Part shown: one piece after another, positions 48,658 to 57,495 of the stretch
Numbering within the stretch: the stretch's first letter is position 1
Layout: every line of letters begins with the position of its first letter
Assembly (NCBI RefSeq): GCF_000698555.1
Contig: NZ_JFHE01000001.1
Coordinates: 310,001-374,000, forward strand
Source: Caballeronia grimmiae
GTDB lineage: Bacteria; Pseudomonadota; Gammaproteobacteria; Burkholderiales; Burkholderiaceae
DNA length: 64,000 bases
Direction of reading: 5' to 3'
Translations under genes and position numbers: made by a program
The notes under the pieces: generated by a model
The model's database searches: none
Told to the model about the DNA's origin: nothing
The model's input: the letters and a program-made list of their open reading frames with translations, nothing else

Positions 48658-49662
48658 TCACCGCCGATCCAGACTACACCCCGTAAAAGCATCCCCAAAA
48701 TCGACCTGCAAAGTAGCGTGATGCATGGAATACTCGCGCCGAAGCGTCGCAACGACGCCTTGCAGGAACGCATCCCCCGGATGCCCTTGCGGCATGACCA
48801 AATGCACGGTAAGCGCATTTTCGGTAGTAGAAAGCGCCCAGACATGAAGATCATGCACCGCCCGCACCCCGGGCAACGCAGTTAGATAATCCTGAATAAC
48901 CGCAGTATCGACCCCCGGCGGCACGGCGGCCATCGCGAGCCGCATCGCATCGCGCCCCAGCCCCCACGTGCCGTAAAGAATGACGCCCACCACGATGATG
49001 CTCATCGCCGGATCGATCCAGTACCATCCCGTGTAAAGAATGACGAGCCCGCTCACCGCGACGGCCGCGGAAATCGCCGCATCCGCGGCCATATGCAGGA
49101 ACGCACCGCGAACGTTGAGGTCCTCCTTGCTCCCCCGCATGAAAAGCCATGCGGAAAATCCGTTGCCGACAAGGCCCAGCATCGCGACGATGAACACATC
49201 GAATCCCGCAACCGGCGCGGGATTCAAAAGACGCTGCACCGCTTCGAGCACGATCGCACCGCACGCAAAAAGCAGCAGCGCGGCATTGGCAAGCGACGCG
49301 AGTATCGACGAACTCCCGAGGCCGAACGTATAACGCGCACTCGGCCGCCGCGCGCCGAGCCACACCGCGCCCCACGCAAGCAGAAGACCGAGGACATCCG
49401 AAAGATTGTGGCCCGCATCCGCGAGCAAGGCAGTCGAATGCGCAATCACGCCATAAACGGCCTGCACGATCACGATCACCACATTGAGCCCGACGGCAAT
49501 CGCGAAGGTGCGCCCCTGCCCCGCCTGCGGCGCATGATGATGATGATGGTGGTGATGCCCGCCGGCCTCATGACCATGGGCGTGCCCGGCATGATCCGCG
49601 TGGCCCGCATGATCGGCGTGATCGTGCGCGTGGGAATGATCGTGATGCGAATGCGTACTCAT
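48658..49662 (-). CDS. Cation diffusion facilitator family metal exporter
   Basis: The 334-residue CDF protein exports a divalent metal (Zn, Co, Cd or Ni) in exchange for protons. It has a very His/Asp-rich N-terminus (HSHHDHSHAHDHADHAG... and eight consecutive His), six membrane spans with the metal-site motif LLADAGHNLSDVLG and a partner site LHMAADAAIS, and a C-terminal cytoplasmic domain (VHDLHVWALSTTENALTVHL). The pattern is close to CzcD/DmeF. The ArsR-type sensor gene lies 15 bases upstream on the same strand, so the two form an operon. Confidence 0.93.
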   Translation of the reverse strand: MSTHSHHDHSHAHDHADHAGHADHAGHAHGHEAGGHHHHHHHHAPQAGQGRTFAIAVGLNVVIVIVQAVYGVIAHSTALLADAGHNLSDVLGLLLAWGAVWLGARRPSARYTFGLGSSSILASLANAALLLFACGAIVLEAVQRLLNPAPVAGFDVFIVAMLGLVGNGFSAWLFMRGSKEDLNVRGAFLHMAADAAISAAVAVSGLVILYTGWYWIDPAMSIIVVGVILYGTWGLGRDAMRLAMAAVPPGVDTAVIQDYLTALPGVRAVHDLHVWALSTTENALTVHLVMPQGHPGDAFLQGVVATLRREYSMHHATLQVDFGDAFTGCSLDRR

Positions 49663-49677
49663 CGGCTTGCTCTTGTT

Positions 49678-50043
49678 TCAGTCGGTCGAGTCGATATCGG
49701 TGGCGTCGTGGTGCGGCTCGGCCACGTGCTCCAGCAGTTCTCCCAGCATCGAACTGATATGGCGGTCCGCCGCGACGTAGAAGACCTGCTTGCCCTGCCG
49801 CTCCGCCCGCACGATGCGCGCCGCGCGCAACAGGCGCAAGTGATGGCTCACGAGCGATCCCGACAAACCCAGCGATTCCGCAATCGCCCCGACCGCGCGC
49901 CTGCGCTCGACGCAGGCCAGCACGATGCGCAGCCGCGTCGGATCGCCAAGCAAACGGAACAGGTCCGCAAGCGGCACCACGCGATCATCGGAAGTCGCCG
50001 AATCGGAGACAGGAACAGAGGACGCCACGGATATCATTAACAT
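49678..50043 (-). CDS. ArsR/SmtB-family metal-sensing repressor
   Basis: The 121-residue winged-helix protein has a clear recognition helix (IAESLGLSGSLVSHHLRLLRAARIVRAERQGKQVFY). The C-terminal helix carries DRHISSMLGELLEHVAE, which fits the alpha-5 zinc-site pattern D-x-H-x10-H-x2-E of SmtB/CzrA. Zinc binding would release DNA and induce the exporter behind it. Two starts two codons apart (ATG at 50043 and 50037) are possible. A candidate operator overlaps the start region. Confidence 0.92.
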   Translation of the reverse strand: MLMISVASSVPVSDSATSDDRVVPLADLFRLLGDPTRLRIVLACVERRRAVGAIAESLGLSGSLVSHHLRLLRAARIVRAERQGKQVFYVAADRHISSMLGELLEHVAEPHHDATDIDSTD

Positions 50044-50089
50044 ATGAATAGGTGTTCACATGTTAAGTATCATCGGGACAACGTGTCAA
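50041..50089 (-). promoter_or_regulatory. arsR-type promoter with overlapping operator
   Basis: On the minus strand TTGACA (50084-50089) is followed after 17 bases by a poor -10 TTAACA (50061-50066). An imperfect inverted repeat CATATGAA / TTCACATG (50041-50048 and 50055-50062) abuts the -10 and covers the start codon. Its TGAA-N-TTCA layout resembles ArsR/SmtB operators, so autorepression is likely. Confidence 0.55.
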
Positions 50090-50153
50090 CCGTAGATTCG
50101 GAAGCCCTGCCTGCCGATGTGGGAAAATGCGTGGTTTGCAACATTCCTCCGTC

Positions 50154-52004
50154 ATGGACACCGTATTTGCCCGCGGCTTCGCGGCCCATCGTGACGGCCG
50201 CCTGACCGATGCGGAACGCGACTATCAAGCCGCGCTCGCCGCCGAACCCGCCCACGTCGAAGCGCTGCACTACCTCGGCGTGCTGCGCCATCAACAGGGG
50301 CAGCACGAGGAAGCGGCTGCGCTCGTCGGCCGCGCCGTCGATCTGCGCCCCACCGATGCCGCCCTGCAACTGAACCTCGGTAACGCGCTGAAGGCGCTCG
50401 GCCGTATCGACGACGCCATCGAGCGTTTCCGCAACGCGCTCACGCTCGCGCCCGGCTTCGCGCTCGCGCAGTACAACCTCGGCAACGCCTACACGGCGAT
50501 AGGCCGGCACGAAGACGCCGCCGACGCCTTCGAGAAAGCCCTTCGCGCCCAGCCGAACGATGCCGCCGCCTGGAACAACTTCGGCAACGCGCTCTCTTCG
50601 CTTTCCCGCTACGAGGACGCCGCCCGCGCCTTTCGCCGCGCGATCGCGCTGCGGCCGCGTCACGCGGGCGCGCACAACAACCTCGGCATGGCGCTGAACG
50701 CGCTCGGCGACCCGATGGGCGCGATCGCGCATTTTCGCGCCGCGATCGACGCGGAACCGGACTACGTCGCCGCGCACTTCAACCTCGGCAATCTGCTAGA
50801 TGCCCGCGCGCAAGCGGAAGAAGCGCTGCCCCGCTTCCACAAGGTGATCAGCCTGCAGCCGCGTTTCGCGCCGGGGCACTTCGGCCTCGGCCATGCGCTC
50901 GCCAGGCTGAATCGCCATGAGGAAGCCGTGCTGTCGTATGAACGGGCAGTCGGGCTCGATCCGAAATACGGCGTCGCGTGGCTGTGTCTCGGCAATTCGC
51001 ATCTCGCGCTCACCGCCCACGCCGCCGCCATCCGCGCATTCGACGAAGCGTTGCGTCTCGATCCGCAAATGCCCGCCGCGCATCTCAATCGCGGTCTTGC
51101 GCTGCTCGCGACGGGCGACTACGAGCGCGGCCTCCCCGCCTACGAATGGCGTTTGCAGACGCCCGGCAGCGAACCCGCGCCGCCGCTGCCGCGCTGGTCG
51201 GGCGAGCCGCTGCCGGGCCGAACGCTGCGCGTGCGCGCGGAACAGGGTTTCGGCGATACGCTGCAGTTCATGCGCTTCGCGGCTTTTGCGGCGAAGCGCG
51301 TCGGCAAGCTCGTGCTCGAAGTGCAGCCGGCGCTCGTGCCGCTGCTCGCGCCGGCGGCGCGCGCGGCTCGCATCGAACTGAAACGCCGGACCGACGAACC
51401 CGCGACCGGCGCCGATGCTTTCTGTCCGCTGCTGAGTCTGCCGCTTGCGCTCGGCATGACATCGCTGGAGACGATTCCGGCGCGCGCGCCGTATATCGTC
51501 GTGCCGGCCGACTATCGCCGAAAATGGCGCGGCTCGCTCGGCGGTCAGCAGAAGCGCAAGATCGGCATCGCGTGGTCCGGGCGGCTGCAGCCGGGCGAAA
51601 CACGCTCCGCGCCGCTCGACGCGCTCGCGCAGCTGTTCGCGCTCGAGGGCATCGACTGGATCGTGCTGCAGCCCTTCCTCACCGACGACGAACGCTCTGC
51701 GCTCGTCGCGCATCCGCGTGCGCGCACCATTCATCGCCTCGAAGGGCGGCTCGAGAATTTCGCGGATACCGGCGCGATCGTCGATCGGCTGGATGCGGTC
51801 GTATCGGTCGATACCTCCGTCGCGCACCTGGCCGGCGCGCTCAACAAACCCGTCTGGGTGATGCTGCCCTTCGCGGCCGACTGGCGCTGGGGCGTCGATA
51901 GTCGACGAACGGCGTGGTATCCGAGCGCGCGCCTCGTGCGGCAGCGCGCGCCGGGCGACTGGGCGAGCGTCGTGGAAGAAGTCGCCGACGCCTTGCGCGC
52001 CTGA
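50154..52004 (+). CDS. TPR-containing glycosyltransferase family protein
   Basis: The 616-residue protein has about ten tetratricopeptide repeats (residues about 5-365, for example ALQLNLGNALKALGRIDDAIERFRNAL) followed by a GT-B-like domain resembling the GT9/heptosyltransferase and O-GlcNAc transferase C-terminal half (RVRAEQGFGDTLQFMRF; KIGIAWSGRLQPGETRSAPL; VSVDTSVAHLAGALNKPVWVML). It may glycosylate proteins or envelope glycans. No signal peptide. ATG at 50154 (MDTVFARGF) is preferred to one 9 codons upstream; neither has a strong Shine-Dalgarno. Confidence 0.87.
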   Translation: MDTVFARGFAAHRDGRLTDAERDYQAALAAEPAHVEALHYLGVLRHQQGQHEEAAALVGRAVDLRPTDAALQLNLGNALKALGRIDDAIERFRNALTLAPGFALAQYNLGNAYTAIGRHEDAADAFEKALRAQPNDAAAWNNFGNALSSLSRYEDAARAFRRAIALRPRHAGAHNNLGMALNALGDPMGAIAHFRAAIDAEPDYVAAHFNLGNLLDARAQAEEALPRFHKVISLQPRFAPGHFGLGHALARLNRHEEAVLSYERAVGLDPKYGVAWLCLGNSHLALTAHAAAIRAFDEALRLDPQMPAAHLNRGLALLATGDYERGLPAYEWRLQTPGSEPAPPLPRWSGEPLPGRTLRVRAEQGFGDTLQFMRFAAFAAKRVGKLVLEVQPALVPLLAPAARAARIELKRRTDEPATGADAFCPLLSLPLALGMTSLETIPARAPYIVVPADYRRKWRGSLGGQQKRKIGIAWSGRLQPGETRSAPLDALAQLFALEGIDWIVLQPFLTDDERSALVAHPRARTIHRLEGRLENFADTGAIVDRLDAVVSVDTSVAHLAGALNKPVWVMLPFAADWRWGVDSRRTAWYPSARLVRQRAPGDWASVVEEVADALRA

Positions 52005-52016
52005 ACGCCGATACTG

Positions 52017-52053
52017 AAAAGCCCCTCGCTCAGACTGACGCGAGGGGCTTTTT
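52017..52053. terminator. Bidirectional terminator
   Basis: The stem GCCCCTCGC / GCGAGGGGC (52021-52029 with 52040-52048) is extended by AAAA/TTTT and flanked by A's on the left and T's on the right. It serves both the TPR-glycosyltransferase gene and the convergent symporter gene. Confidence 0.9.
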
Positions 52054-52095
52054 GCATTCGCATCCGCATGCAAATCCATGCGATGCGGTGTGAAC

Positions 52096-53391
52096 TCAGG
52101 CGGTCTTGTACTGGTTCCGCGCTTCCGGTGAACGGTATAGCACGAGCGTGGCGATCAACCCGCAGATCGCCGCGAGGCCCATCCAGAGGCCGGGCGCGGC
52201 CTTGTTGCCGGTCCCGTGGATCAGCGCAGTCGAGATGGCGGGCGTGAAACCGCCGATGGTCGTCGCGAGGCTATAGGCCATCGAGAAACCGGTGGTGCGG
52301 ACATCGACCGGCATGACTTCGGTCAGCGCCACGACCATCGCGCCGTTATAGCTGCCGTACAGGAACGACAGCCACAGTTCGACCATCAGCAGACGCCCGA
52401 ACGACGGTTCCGCGACGAGCCACTGCACCGCCGGATACGACGTGAGAATCGTCAGGATGGTGAAAAACAGCAGCACCGGACGGCGGCCGATGCGATCCGA
52501 CACCGCGCCCATCACCGGCAGCCAGACCAGATTCGAGAGGCCGACGCAGACCGTCACGACGAGCGCATCGATGGCGCTGAGCTTCAGCACTTCCTTGCCG
52601 AAGGTCGGCGTGTAGGCGGTAATCATGTAAAACGAGACGGTCGTCATGATGACCATCCCCATGCCCGCCAGCACGACGCCCCAGTTCTGAGCGATGGAGC
52701 GCGCGATCTCACCCATGCTCGGGCGATGCTTCCTGGCGAGGAACTCGTCCGTCTCGCGCAGCGAGCGGCGGACGATGAACAGGAACGGTACGATCAGGCA
52801 GCCGATCAGGAACGGCACGCGCCAGCCCCACGCGGTCATCTGCTCGGGCGGCAGCAGGCGGTTCATCATCACGCCGATGAGCGCCGCGAACACGACGGCC
52901 ACCTGCTGGCTGCCCGACTGCCACGCGCAATAGAAGCCCTTGTTGCCGCGCGTCGCGATTTCGGAGAGATAGACCGATACTCCGCCCAGTTCGACACCCG
53001 CCGAAAAGCCCTGCAGCAGCCGCCCCGACAACACGATGATCGGTGCGAGCGCGCCGATGGTCGCGTAGCCCGGCACGAGCGCGACGAGCGCAGTGCCGAC
53101 CGCCATCAGCGCGAGCGTGAGGATCAGCCCCTTGCGCCGGCCGTGATGATCGATGTACGCACCGAGCACGATCGCGCCGACTGGCCGCATCAGAAAGCCC
53201 GCGCCGAACACGGACAACGCGAGCATCAGCGAGGCGAAGTCGTTGTCGCTCGGGAAATAGGTCTTGGCGATCGCCGAAGCGTAGTAGCCGTAGACCATGA
53301 AGTCGTACATCTCAAGAAAGTTTCCGCTGACGACGCGAAATACGGTCTTGGCCTTGGATTCGTTGGCAGGTGCCAGGTGGGTCGTGGACAT
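52096..53391 (-). CDS. MHS-family citrate/tricarballylate-type proton symporter
   Basis: The 431-residue major facilitator protein has 12 spans and the MHS-type motif [17 protein letters not shown] between spans 2 and 3 and [10 protein letters not shown] in the second half. Its N-terminus ([28 protein letters not shown]) closely resembles CitA/TcuC citrate and tricarballylate symporters. Substrate is therefore probably a tricarboxylate. It stands alone, with no citrate lyase or tricarballylate genes in the window. Confidence 0.88.
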   Translation of the reverse strand: MSTTHLAPANESKAKTVFRVVSGNFLEMYDFMVYGYYASAIAKTYFPSDNDFASLMLALSVFGAGFLMRPVGAIVLGAYIDHHGRRKGLILTLALMAVGTALVALVPGYATIGALAPIIVLSGRLLQGFSAGVELGGVSVYLSEIATRGNKGFYCAWQSGSQQVAVVFAALIGVMMNRLLPPEQMTAWGWRVPFLIGCLIVPFLFIVRRSLRETDEFLARKHRPSMGEIARSIAQNWGVVLAGMGMVIMTTVSFYMITAYTPTFGKEVLKLSAIDALVVTVCVGLSNLVWLPVMGAVSDRIGRRPVLLFFTILTILTSYPAVQWLVAEPSFGRLLMVELWLSFLYGSYNGAMVVALTEVMPVDVRTTGFSMAYSLATTIGGFTPAISTALIHGTGNKAAPGLWMGLAAICGLIATLVLYRSPEARNQYKTA

Positions 53392-53911
53392 GAGACTTTC
53401 TCTAAGCGGGGCTCATGGCGTCCGTTGCGGTACGGGACAAAAGGACGCAAGAGCCGGCGCGGTTTTCCTAGGGTTTACCCTTTACATTTGTTCATGAATG
53501 TGGGCAATCGGAATATTACCGCCTGCCGGCGAAACATTGCACGCAACCTCGCTCAACTCCGCTCAATTAACATTAAATTACGCTTTCTTTATACTGTCCT
53601 TTCGCATACGTTGTACTTTCGGACTGTCAAACAGCGAAGCTAGCCGCCAGCCGGCCAAACGGCGAAAACCGCGCAAACGCCCGACCAGCATACGAGCGCG
53701 GTTTCGTCAATCAGTGATCCTATAAAAATCTTTCTTTCGGAGAAATCCGGTCGCGGGGCGTCCGGGCGTTCCGTATCATCGCGGCTCAACTTTGGCTTCT
53801 CGCTCGACGCCCCGTCACGCCGCCCATGCCGCGCACCGCGGCCCGCGACCCGTGACGGGGCTTTGGGCGCGGCTCCGGTCTCGCGCCTGGACCCATGCAT
53901 CTGGAATCTTC
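53392..53911. other. Divergent gene-free region with long leader
   Basis: No gene is seen in 520 bases. The segment 53500-53650 is AT-rich and contains the plus-strand promoter at 53567-53595. From its likely transcription start (about 53602) to the next ATG (53912) is a 310-base leader. An in-frame extension of that gene back to 53792 looks non-coding. Confidence 0.45.
53567..53595 (+). promoter_or_regulatory. Sigma-70-type promoter
   Basis: TTAACA (53567-53572) and TATACT (53590-53595) are separated by exactly 17 bases and each differs from consensus at one position. This is the best-looking promoter in the window; it should drive the 53912 gene or a leader RNA. Confidence 0.65.
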
Positions 53912-55081
53912 ATGACCGAACCTCTGATCGATATCGAAGGCAAGCTGCGCCTGCCGGCGCTTCGCGCACTCGCCGGTCCGTCACTGATGTTCGGTCGCGA
54001 ATGGTCGCCCTGGCGGTCGCGCCCTATTCGCTCGGAGTCCGAATTCGCGATCGCGGCAGCGCTCTTTCGGACGGCTTACGTCGACGCGCTGGGCCTTCGC
54101 GATGGCAACGCGCCTTACCGCGCCGCCAACATCTGGGGCATGCTGACTGAAGGCCGCATTCGTCAAAAGATGCTGCATCTGATGCAGGCGGCGGACGCGC
54201 CGGCGAACCCCGCCGTTCAACAACCCGCAGAGCCGGTCCGCGTTCCGCTTGCCGTGAGCGCACCTGCGGCTGCGTCGGCTGTGCACGACCGTTACGCGTT
54301 CCTCGCGAAGCCGATGACGGGAGCCATTGCGCTCGCGTGCGCTGCGCTGATCGTGTGGCTGTTGTTCGGTCGCGGGCATCATCCGGTGAACGAGGAACCC
54401 GAAGGCACCATCGCGGCAGTCCGGGCGATCGATACGCCGAAGCCGATGGCGGCATCGCAAGTCACCGTGCCTGTAAGCGTCGCTGCAAGCTCGGACTCGT
54501 CGACATCGCACGCCGAAGCGAGCGCGATCCCGAGCCCGGCGCGAGTTGAGGCTGAGAGCGCGCCACAGCCGGCGGCAACCCCGGCGCAGGCTCGAACCGA
54601 GACGCATATCCGGACGACCCGCCAGGCCAAGGCTGCGAACCCCGAAGCGCAGGCCAGCGTCAGCAGCGTGACCGTCCATCGCGCCAAGCCGCCGAAGGCA
54701 GCATCGCCGGATCACGCCAGCACCAAGCCACGAAACGGCGCGAGCACTGTGCACGAAGCTCGCGCGCCGTCGTCGGCGGTTTCCACGCGGGCGCAGATGC
54801 ACGCGCCAACGCGCGGCGCGGCGGCGAAACCGGAGAAACGCGCATCACACACGACCGTCGCCCGAGGCGCGCGCAGGAGCACCGTCGGCGAGGATTACGC
54901 CGTCGTCGCTAACCCGGCGCCGAAGGTCTCGGCAGCGCGGCGGGCCTATTCCGGACAAGTCGCACAGGAAAGCGCCCGTCCGCGCCCGCAGCCGCCCGTC
55001 GCGATGAACGTCGAAGCGCTCTACTCGCTCCTTCAGCACAACCCGACGCTCGACAGCAACGCCCCGGCACCCAGGCGGTAG
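53912..55081 (+). CDS. Membrane-anchored protein of unknown function, Ala-rich
   Basis: The 389-residue protein has a conserved-looking cytoplasmic N-terminal domain of about 105 residues (LIDIEGKLRLPALRALAG, SESEFAIAAALFRTAYVDAL, NIWGMLTEGRIRQKML), one membrane span at about residues 136-154 (TGAIALACAALIVWLLFG), and a long periplasmic tail rich in A, S, T, P and K without predicted fold, ending YSLLQHNPTLDSNAPAPRR. I do not recognise a family. The layout resembles regulators or assembly factors with a single anchor. Its neighbour downstream is a secreted DUF2968 protein. Confidence 0.72.
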   Translation: MTEPLIDIEGKLRLPALRALAGPSLMFGREWSPWRSRPIRSESEFAIAAALFRTAYVDALGLRDGNAPYRAANIWGMLTEGRIRQKMLHLMQAADAPANPAVQQPAEPVRVPLAVSAPAAASAVHDRYAFLAKPMTGAIALACAALIVWLLFGRGHHPVNEEPEGTIAAVRAIDTPKPMAASQVTVPVSVAASSDSSTSHAEASAIPSPARVEAESAPQPAATPAQARTETHIRTTRQAKAANPEAQASVSSVTVHRAKPPKAASPDHASTKPRNGASTVHEARAPSSAVSTRAQMHAPTRGAAAKPEKRASHTTVARGARRSTVGEDYAVVANPAPKVSAARRAYSGQVAQESARPRPQPPVAMNVEALYSLLQHNPTLDSNAPAPRR

Positions 55082-55156
55082 GCGCACGACGCCCGCGCGA
55101 AACAAGCCGTGGCCCGCCTTCGACGCCCGTTCAACCTTATCGGCATGACGCCAACA

Positions 55157-55849
55157 ATGAAGCACTCACGTCTTATCCTTATCGCGACGCTCGCCGTCGC
55201 TCTGTCATTCGTCGCGGCTTTCACGAATGCGTCCGCCGCGCCTGCCGCGAAGGCGGAACAGGCCGCGCCGTCGGCCCCGCCCGTGGAGGACTTGTCCGGC
55301 CTGCAGGCCGATGGATCGTCGAACGTCTCCGGCAATCTCGCGGAACTCCAGGACATGATCCAGGCCGGGCGCGTGAACGAACTGCGCGCGACCCGCAACG
55401 CGAGCTATGGCGCAAAGCTCTATTTCCTGCCGCAAGAGATGCTCTACTACGTCGCGCTTCAGCAGGAGACGCGCTTGTGGCGTGTAGTCAAGACACAGGA
55501 CGAAACGCGCGCCGAATCGGTGTATTCGCAGTTCGCCCGCAAGACCTTCGAACTCGCGGACGGTGAGATTCGCCGCACGCGCTTGCAGGCGCAGACGGCG
55601 CTGCTGGAACGTGTGATCGCGGTATCGTCGAATCGGGCAAGCCGCCTGTCCGCCGATCTCGCGCTTGCGCAGCAGCAGGACAGCCAGGTCTCCGAGCGTC
55701 AACAGAAGCTGCAAGCCGAGTCGGCTTCGCTCCAGGGCGACAAGCTCGAAGCGGAACGCAAGCTGCACGCATTGCAGCAGCAGGTCGATCAGCTTCAGCG
55801 CGCAACGGAAGCCGGCATCACGCCGGTGACGGTGACGCCAGCGCGCTAA
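55157..55849 (+). CDS. DUF2968 domain secreted protein
   Basis: The 230-residue precursor has a signal peptide (LILIATLAVALSFVAAFTNASA), a short linker, a conserved domain (LQDMIQAGRVNELRATRNASYGAKLYFLPQEMLYYVALQQ) and a long C-terminal coiled coil (residues about 130-220: many Q, L, E, A; LHALQQQVDQLQRATE). DUF2968 is a Burkholderiales family of unknown function. An ATG four codons upstream (55145) is also possible; no strong Shine-Dalgarno decides. It lies 75 bases after the membrane protein gene and ends at a terminator. Confidence 0.82.
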   Translation: MKHSRLILIATLAVALSFVAAFTNASAAPAAKAEQAAPSAPPVEDLSGLQADGSSNVSGNLAELQDMIQAGRVNELRATRNASYGAKLYFLPQEMLYYVALQQETRLWRVVKTQDETRAESVYSQFARKTFELADGEIRRTRLQAQTALLERVIAVSSNRASRLSADLALAQQQDSQVSERQQKLQAESASLQGDKLEAERKLHALQQQVDQLQRATEAGITPVTVTPAR

Positions 55850-55880
55850 GGCCCGCGCAAAGCAGATCGCCGGAAAGCAC

Positions 55881-55907
55881 AAGGCCCGCTCGAAGCGGGC
55901 CTTTTCG
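55881..55907 (+). terminator. Terminator of DUF2968 gene
   Basis: A perfect 10-bp stem AAGGCCCGCT / AGCGGGCCTT (55881-55890 with 55894-55903) with a tight 3-base loop, followed by TTCGTTT, 31 bases after the stop. Confidence 0.75.
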
Positions 55908-55932
55908 TTTGTGGCTCACCGCTCACGCGCGC

Positions 55933-57378
55933 CTAGAAACGCGTCTCCCGCGCGACACGCAGGAACGTATCGAGCAAGGGCGTGCAATCGAGCAACTCCT
56001 CGCCGCCCGCGCGATGAAACTCCGGATGCCACTGCACGCCGACGACGAACGGCGCCTTGCGATACCGCACCGCCTCGATGATCCCGTCCGACGACGACAC
56101 CGCCTCGATGTTCAGATCGCGCCCGAGCGTTTTCACCGCCTGATGGTGGATCGAGTTGACGATCGCCTCACGCTGATGCGGGAACATGTTGACGAGCGAC
56201 GAGCCATCCGGGAAGCGGATCGAATGGCGATGCTGGTCGTAGTGCTCGCTGACGTGCAGGCCGGCCGTGGGCACATCGGTGGCGATATCGCCGTAAAGCG
56301 TGCCGCCGAACGCCACGTTGATGAGCTGGCAGCCACGGCACACGCCGAGCACCGGCTTGCCCGACTCGACGAACTCGTGCAGCAGTTCCAGTTCGTACAT
56401 GTCGCGCACGCGGTCGCCGGGCCATTCGGGACGGGTCGTCGCTTCCTCGTAGGACTGCGGCGACACGTCCGCGCCGCCTTGCAGCAGCAGCCCGTCCAGA
56501 TGCTTCGCGTAATCGCGCAGACGGATGTTGCTCGGATGCAGCATCCCCTGATGACCGACCGTCGGGATCATGAACACGAGCACGTCGCGCGACATGACCC
56601 AGTGCGCGATCGATTCCTCCAGATACTGCAGCGTCTTGCCGCGCAAGCCCCGCGCGCCCGGCTCCGGATGAAAGATCCGCGCCGACACACCGATGCGCAA
56701 GGTCCGCTGCGTGATGCGCTGCCCCGCCCGGTCGAAGATCTGCCGCGCGCGCGCCGCGATGATCCGCCCGAACACGGACCACGCCGAATCGGAATTCTTG
56801 AGATAGGCCGGCGGCGCGGAAGGCGCGTCCGCCATGTGCTGCGGCGGATTGAGCTTGCTGAAATCGGGCGGCAGAACGTGGGCGTTGACCTGCGTGTCCA
56901 CGTCCGCCGCAGCCGAGCCTTGAGCTTCGGTGGCAGCTTCCGCTTCGGCTTCGGCCTCGGCTTCGGTGGCGGCTTCGAGGTTCTGCGCGAGGCTTGCCTT
57001 CGCGTCGACCGGCTCGACGCGCGCCGGATGTCTGGCGCGGACGGCGGCCTCTTGGGAGGCGGTCGCGCTTGCCGCATTGGAGCGGGCTTCGCGAGCGGAC
57101 TGCTGCGCGTCGTCGCGGCGCGCGGCGGCGGTATCGACGGGTTCGACGGCCGATGCGCTCGCAGGCGAATCCGTCGATGCGCGCTGCGTCGCGCTGACCG
57201 GAGGCGATGTCGAAGCCGCGGGCGATGCGCTGTCGCGCGAGCCGCCGGCGGCGGAAGCATCCGCGCCGCCGCGCCGGGCTTCGGCGGCGCGACTGGCGGC
57301 GTCCCCGGCGGCATTGCCTGCGCGGGTCTCGTTATTGGCGGTGTTGCCTGAGTCGTTGGACGTTTTGTTTTCGCTCAT
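55933..57378 (-). CDS. Class I glutamine amidotransferase-like protein (PuuD-like) with long disordered N-terminus
   Basis: The 481-residue protein has an unusual low-complexity N-terminal region (residues 1-170; A, E, S, T, R-rich, with AEAEAEAEA near residue 140), then a gamma-glutamyl-gamma-aminobutyrate hydrolase / peptidase C26 domain. The nucleophile is Cys347 in GVCRGCQLINVAFGG; His and Glu lie in GVQWHPEFH near residue 450. LLLQGGADVSPQSY is the conserved oxyanion-side segment. PuuD-type enzymes hydrolyse gamma-glutamyl amides in polyamine breakdown; the substrate here is not known. Start MSENKTSNDSG at 57378 is preferred over a frame extension upstream. Confidence 0.85.
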   Translation of the reverse strand: MSENKTSNDSGNTANNETRAGNAAGDAASRAAEARRGGADASAAGGSRDSASPAASTSPPVSATQRASTDSPASASAVEPVDTAAARRDDAQQSAREARSNAASATASQEAAVRARHPARVEPVDAKASLAQNLEAATEAEAEAEAEAATEAQGSAAADVDTQVNAHVLPPDFSKLNPPQHMADAPSAPPAYLKNSDSAWSVFGRIIAARARQIFDRAGQRITQRTLRIGVSARIFHPEPGARGLRGKTLQYLEESIAHWVMSRDVLVFMIPTVGHQGMLHPSNIRLRDYAKHLDGLLLQGGADVSPQSYEEATTRPEWPGDRVRDMYELELLHEFVESGKPVLGVCRGCQLINVAFGGTLYGDIATDVPTAGLHVSEHYDQHRHSIRFPDGSSLVNMFPHQREAIVNSIHHQAVKTLGRDLNIEAVSSSDGIIEAVRYRKAPFVVGVQWHPEFHRAGGEELLDCTPLLDTFLRVARETRF

Positions 57379-57495
57379 CCCGATTTCAGGCGCGCGCGGC
57401 GCCACGAAAGAAAAAGAGAAGTCGATTATCCGCCCATCGAACCGCACGACGCAAACCAGCACACATTTGCTCACATCTGCATCAATGCGCGCGCC

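Noticed and set aside
48506..48721. Plus-strand frame of 71 residues beginning in the right arm of the inverted repeat (contains AKKVTPAPGRGAL)
   Set aside because: The same peptide appears on the opposite strand of the left arm (about 47840-47880) only because the arms are inverted repeats. It is basic, has no fold, and runs into the 3' end of the metal exporter gene. I regard it as a by-product of the repeat.
49535..49660. Histidine-codon repeat in the metal exporter gene as a microsatellite or phase-variable tract
   Set aside because: The CAT/CAC-rich run encodes a His-rich metal-binding N-terminus common in CDF proteins, and the codons are mixed, so slippage-based phase variation is unlikely.
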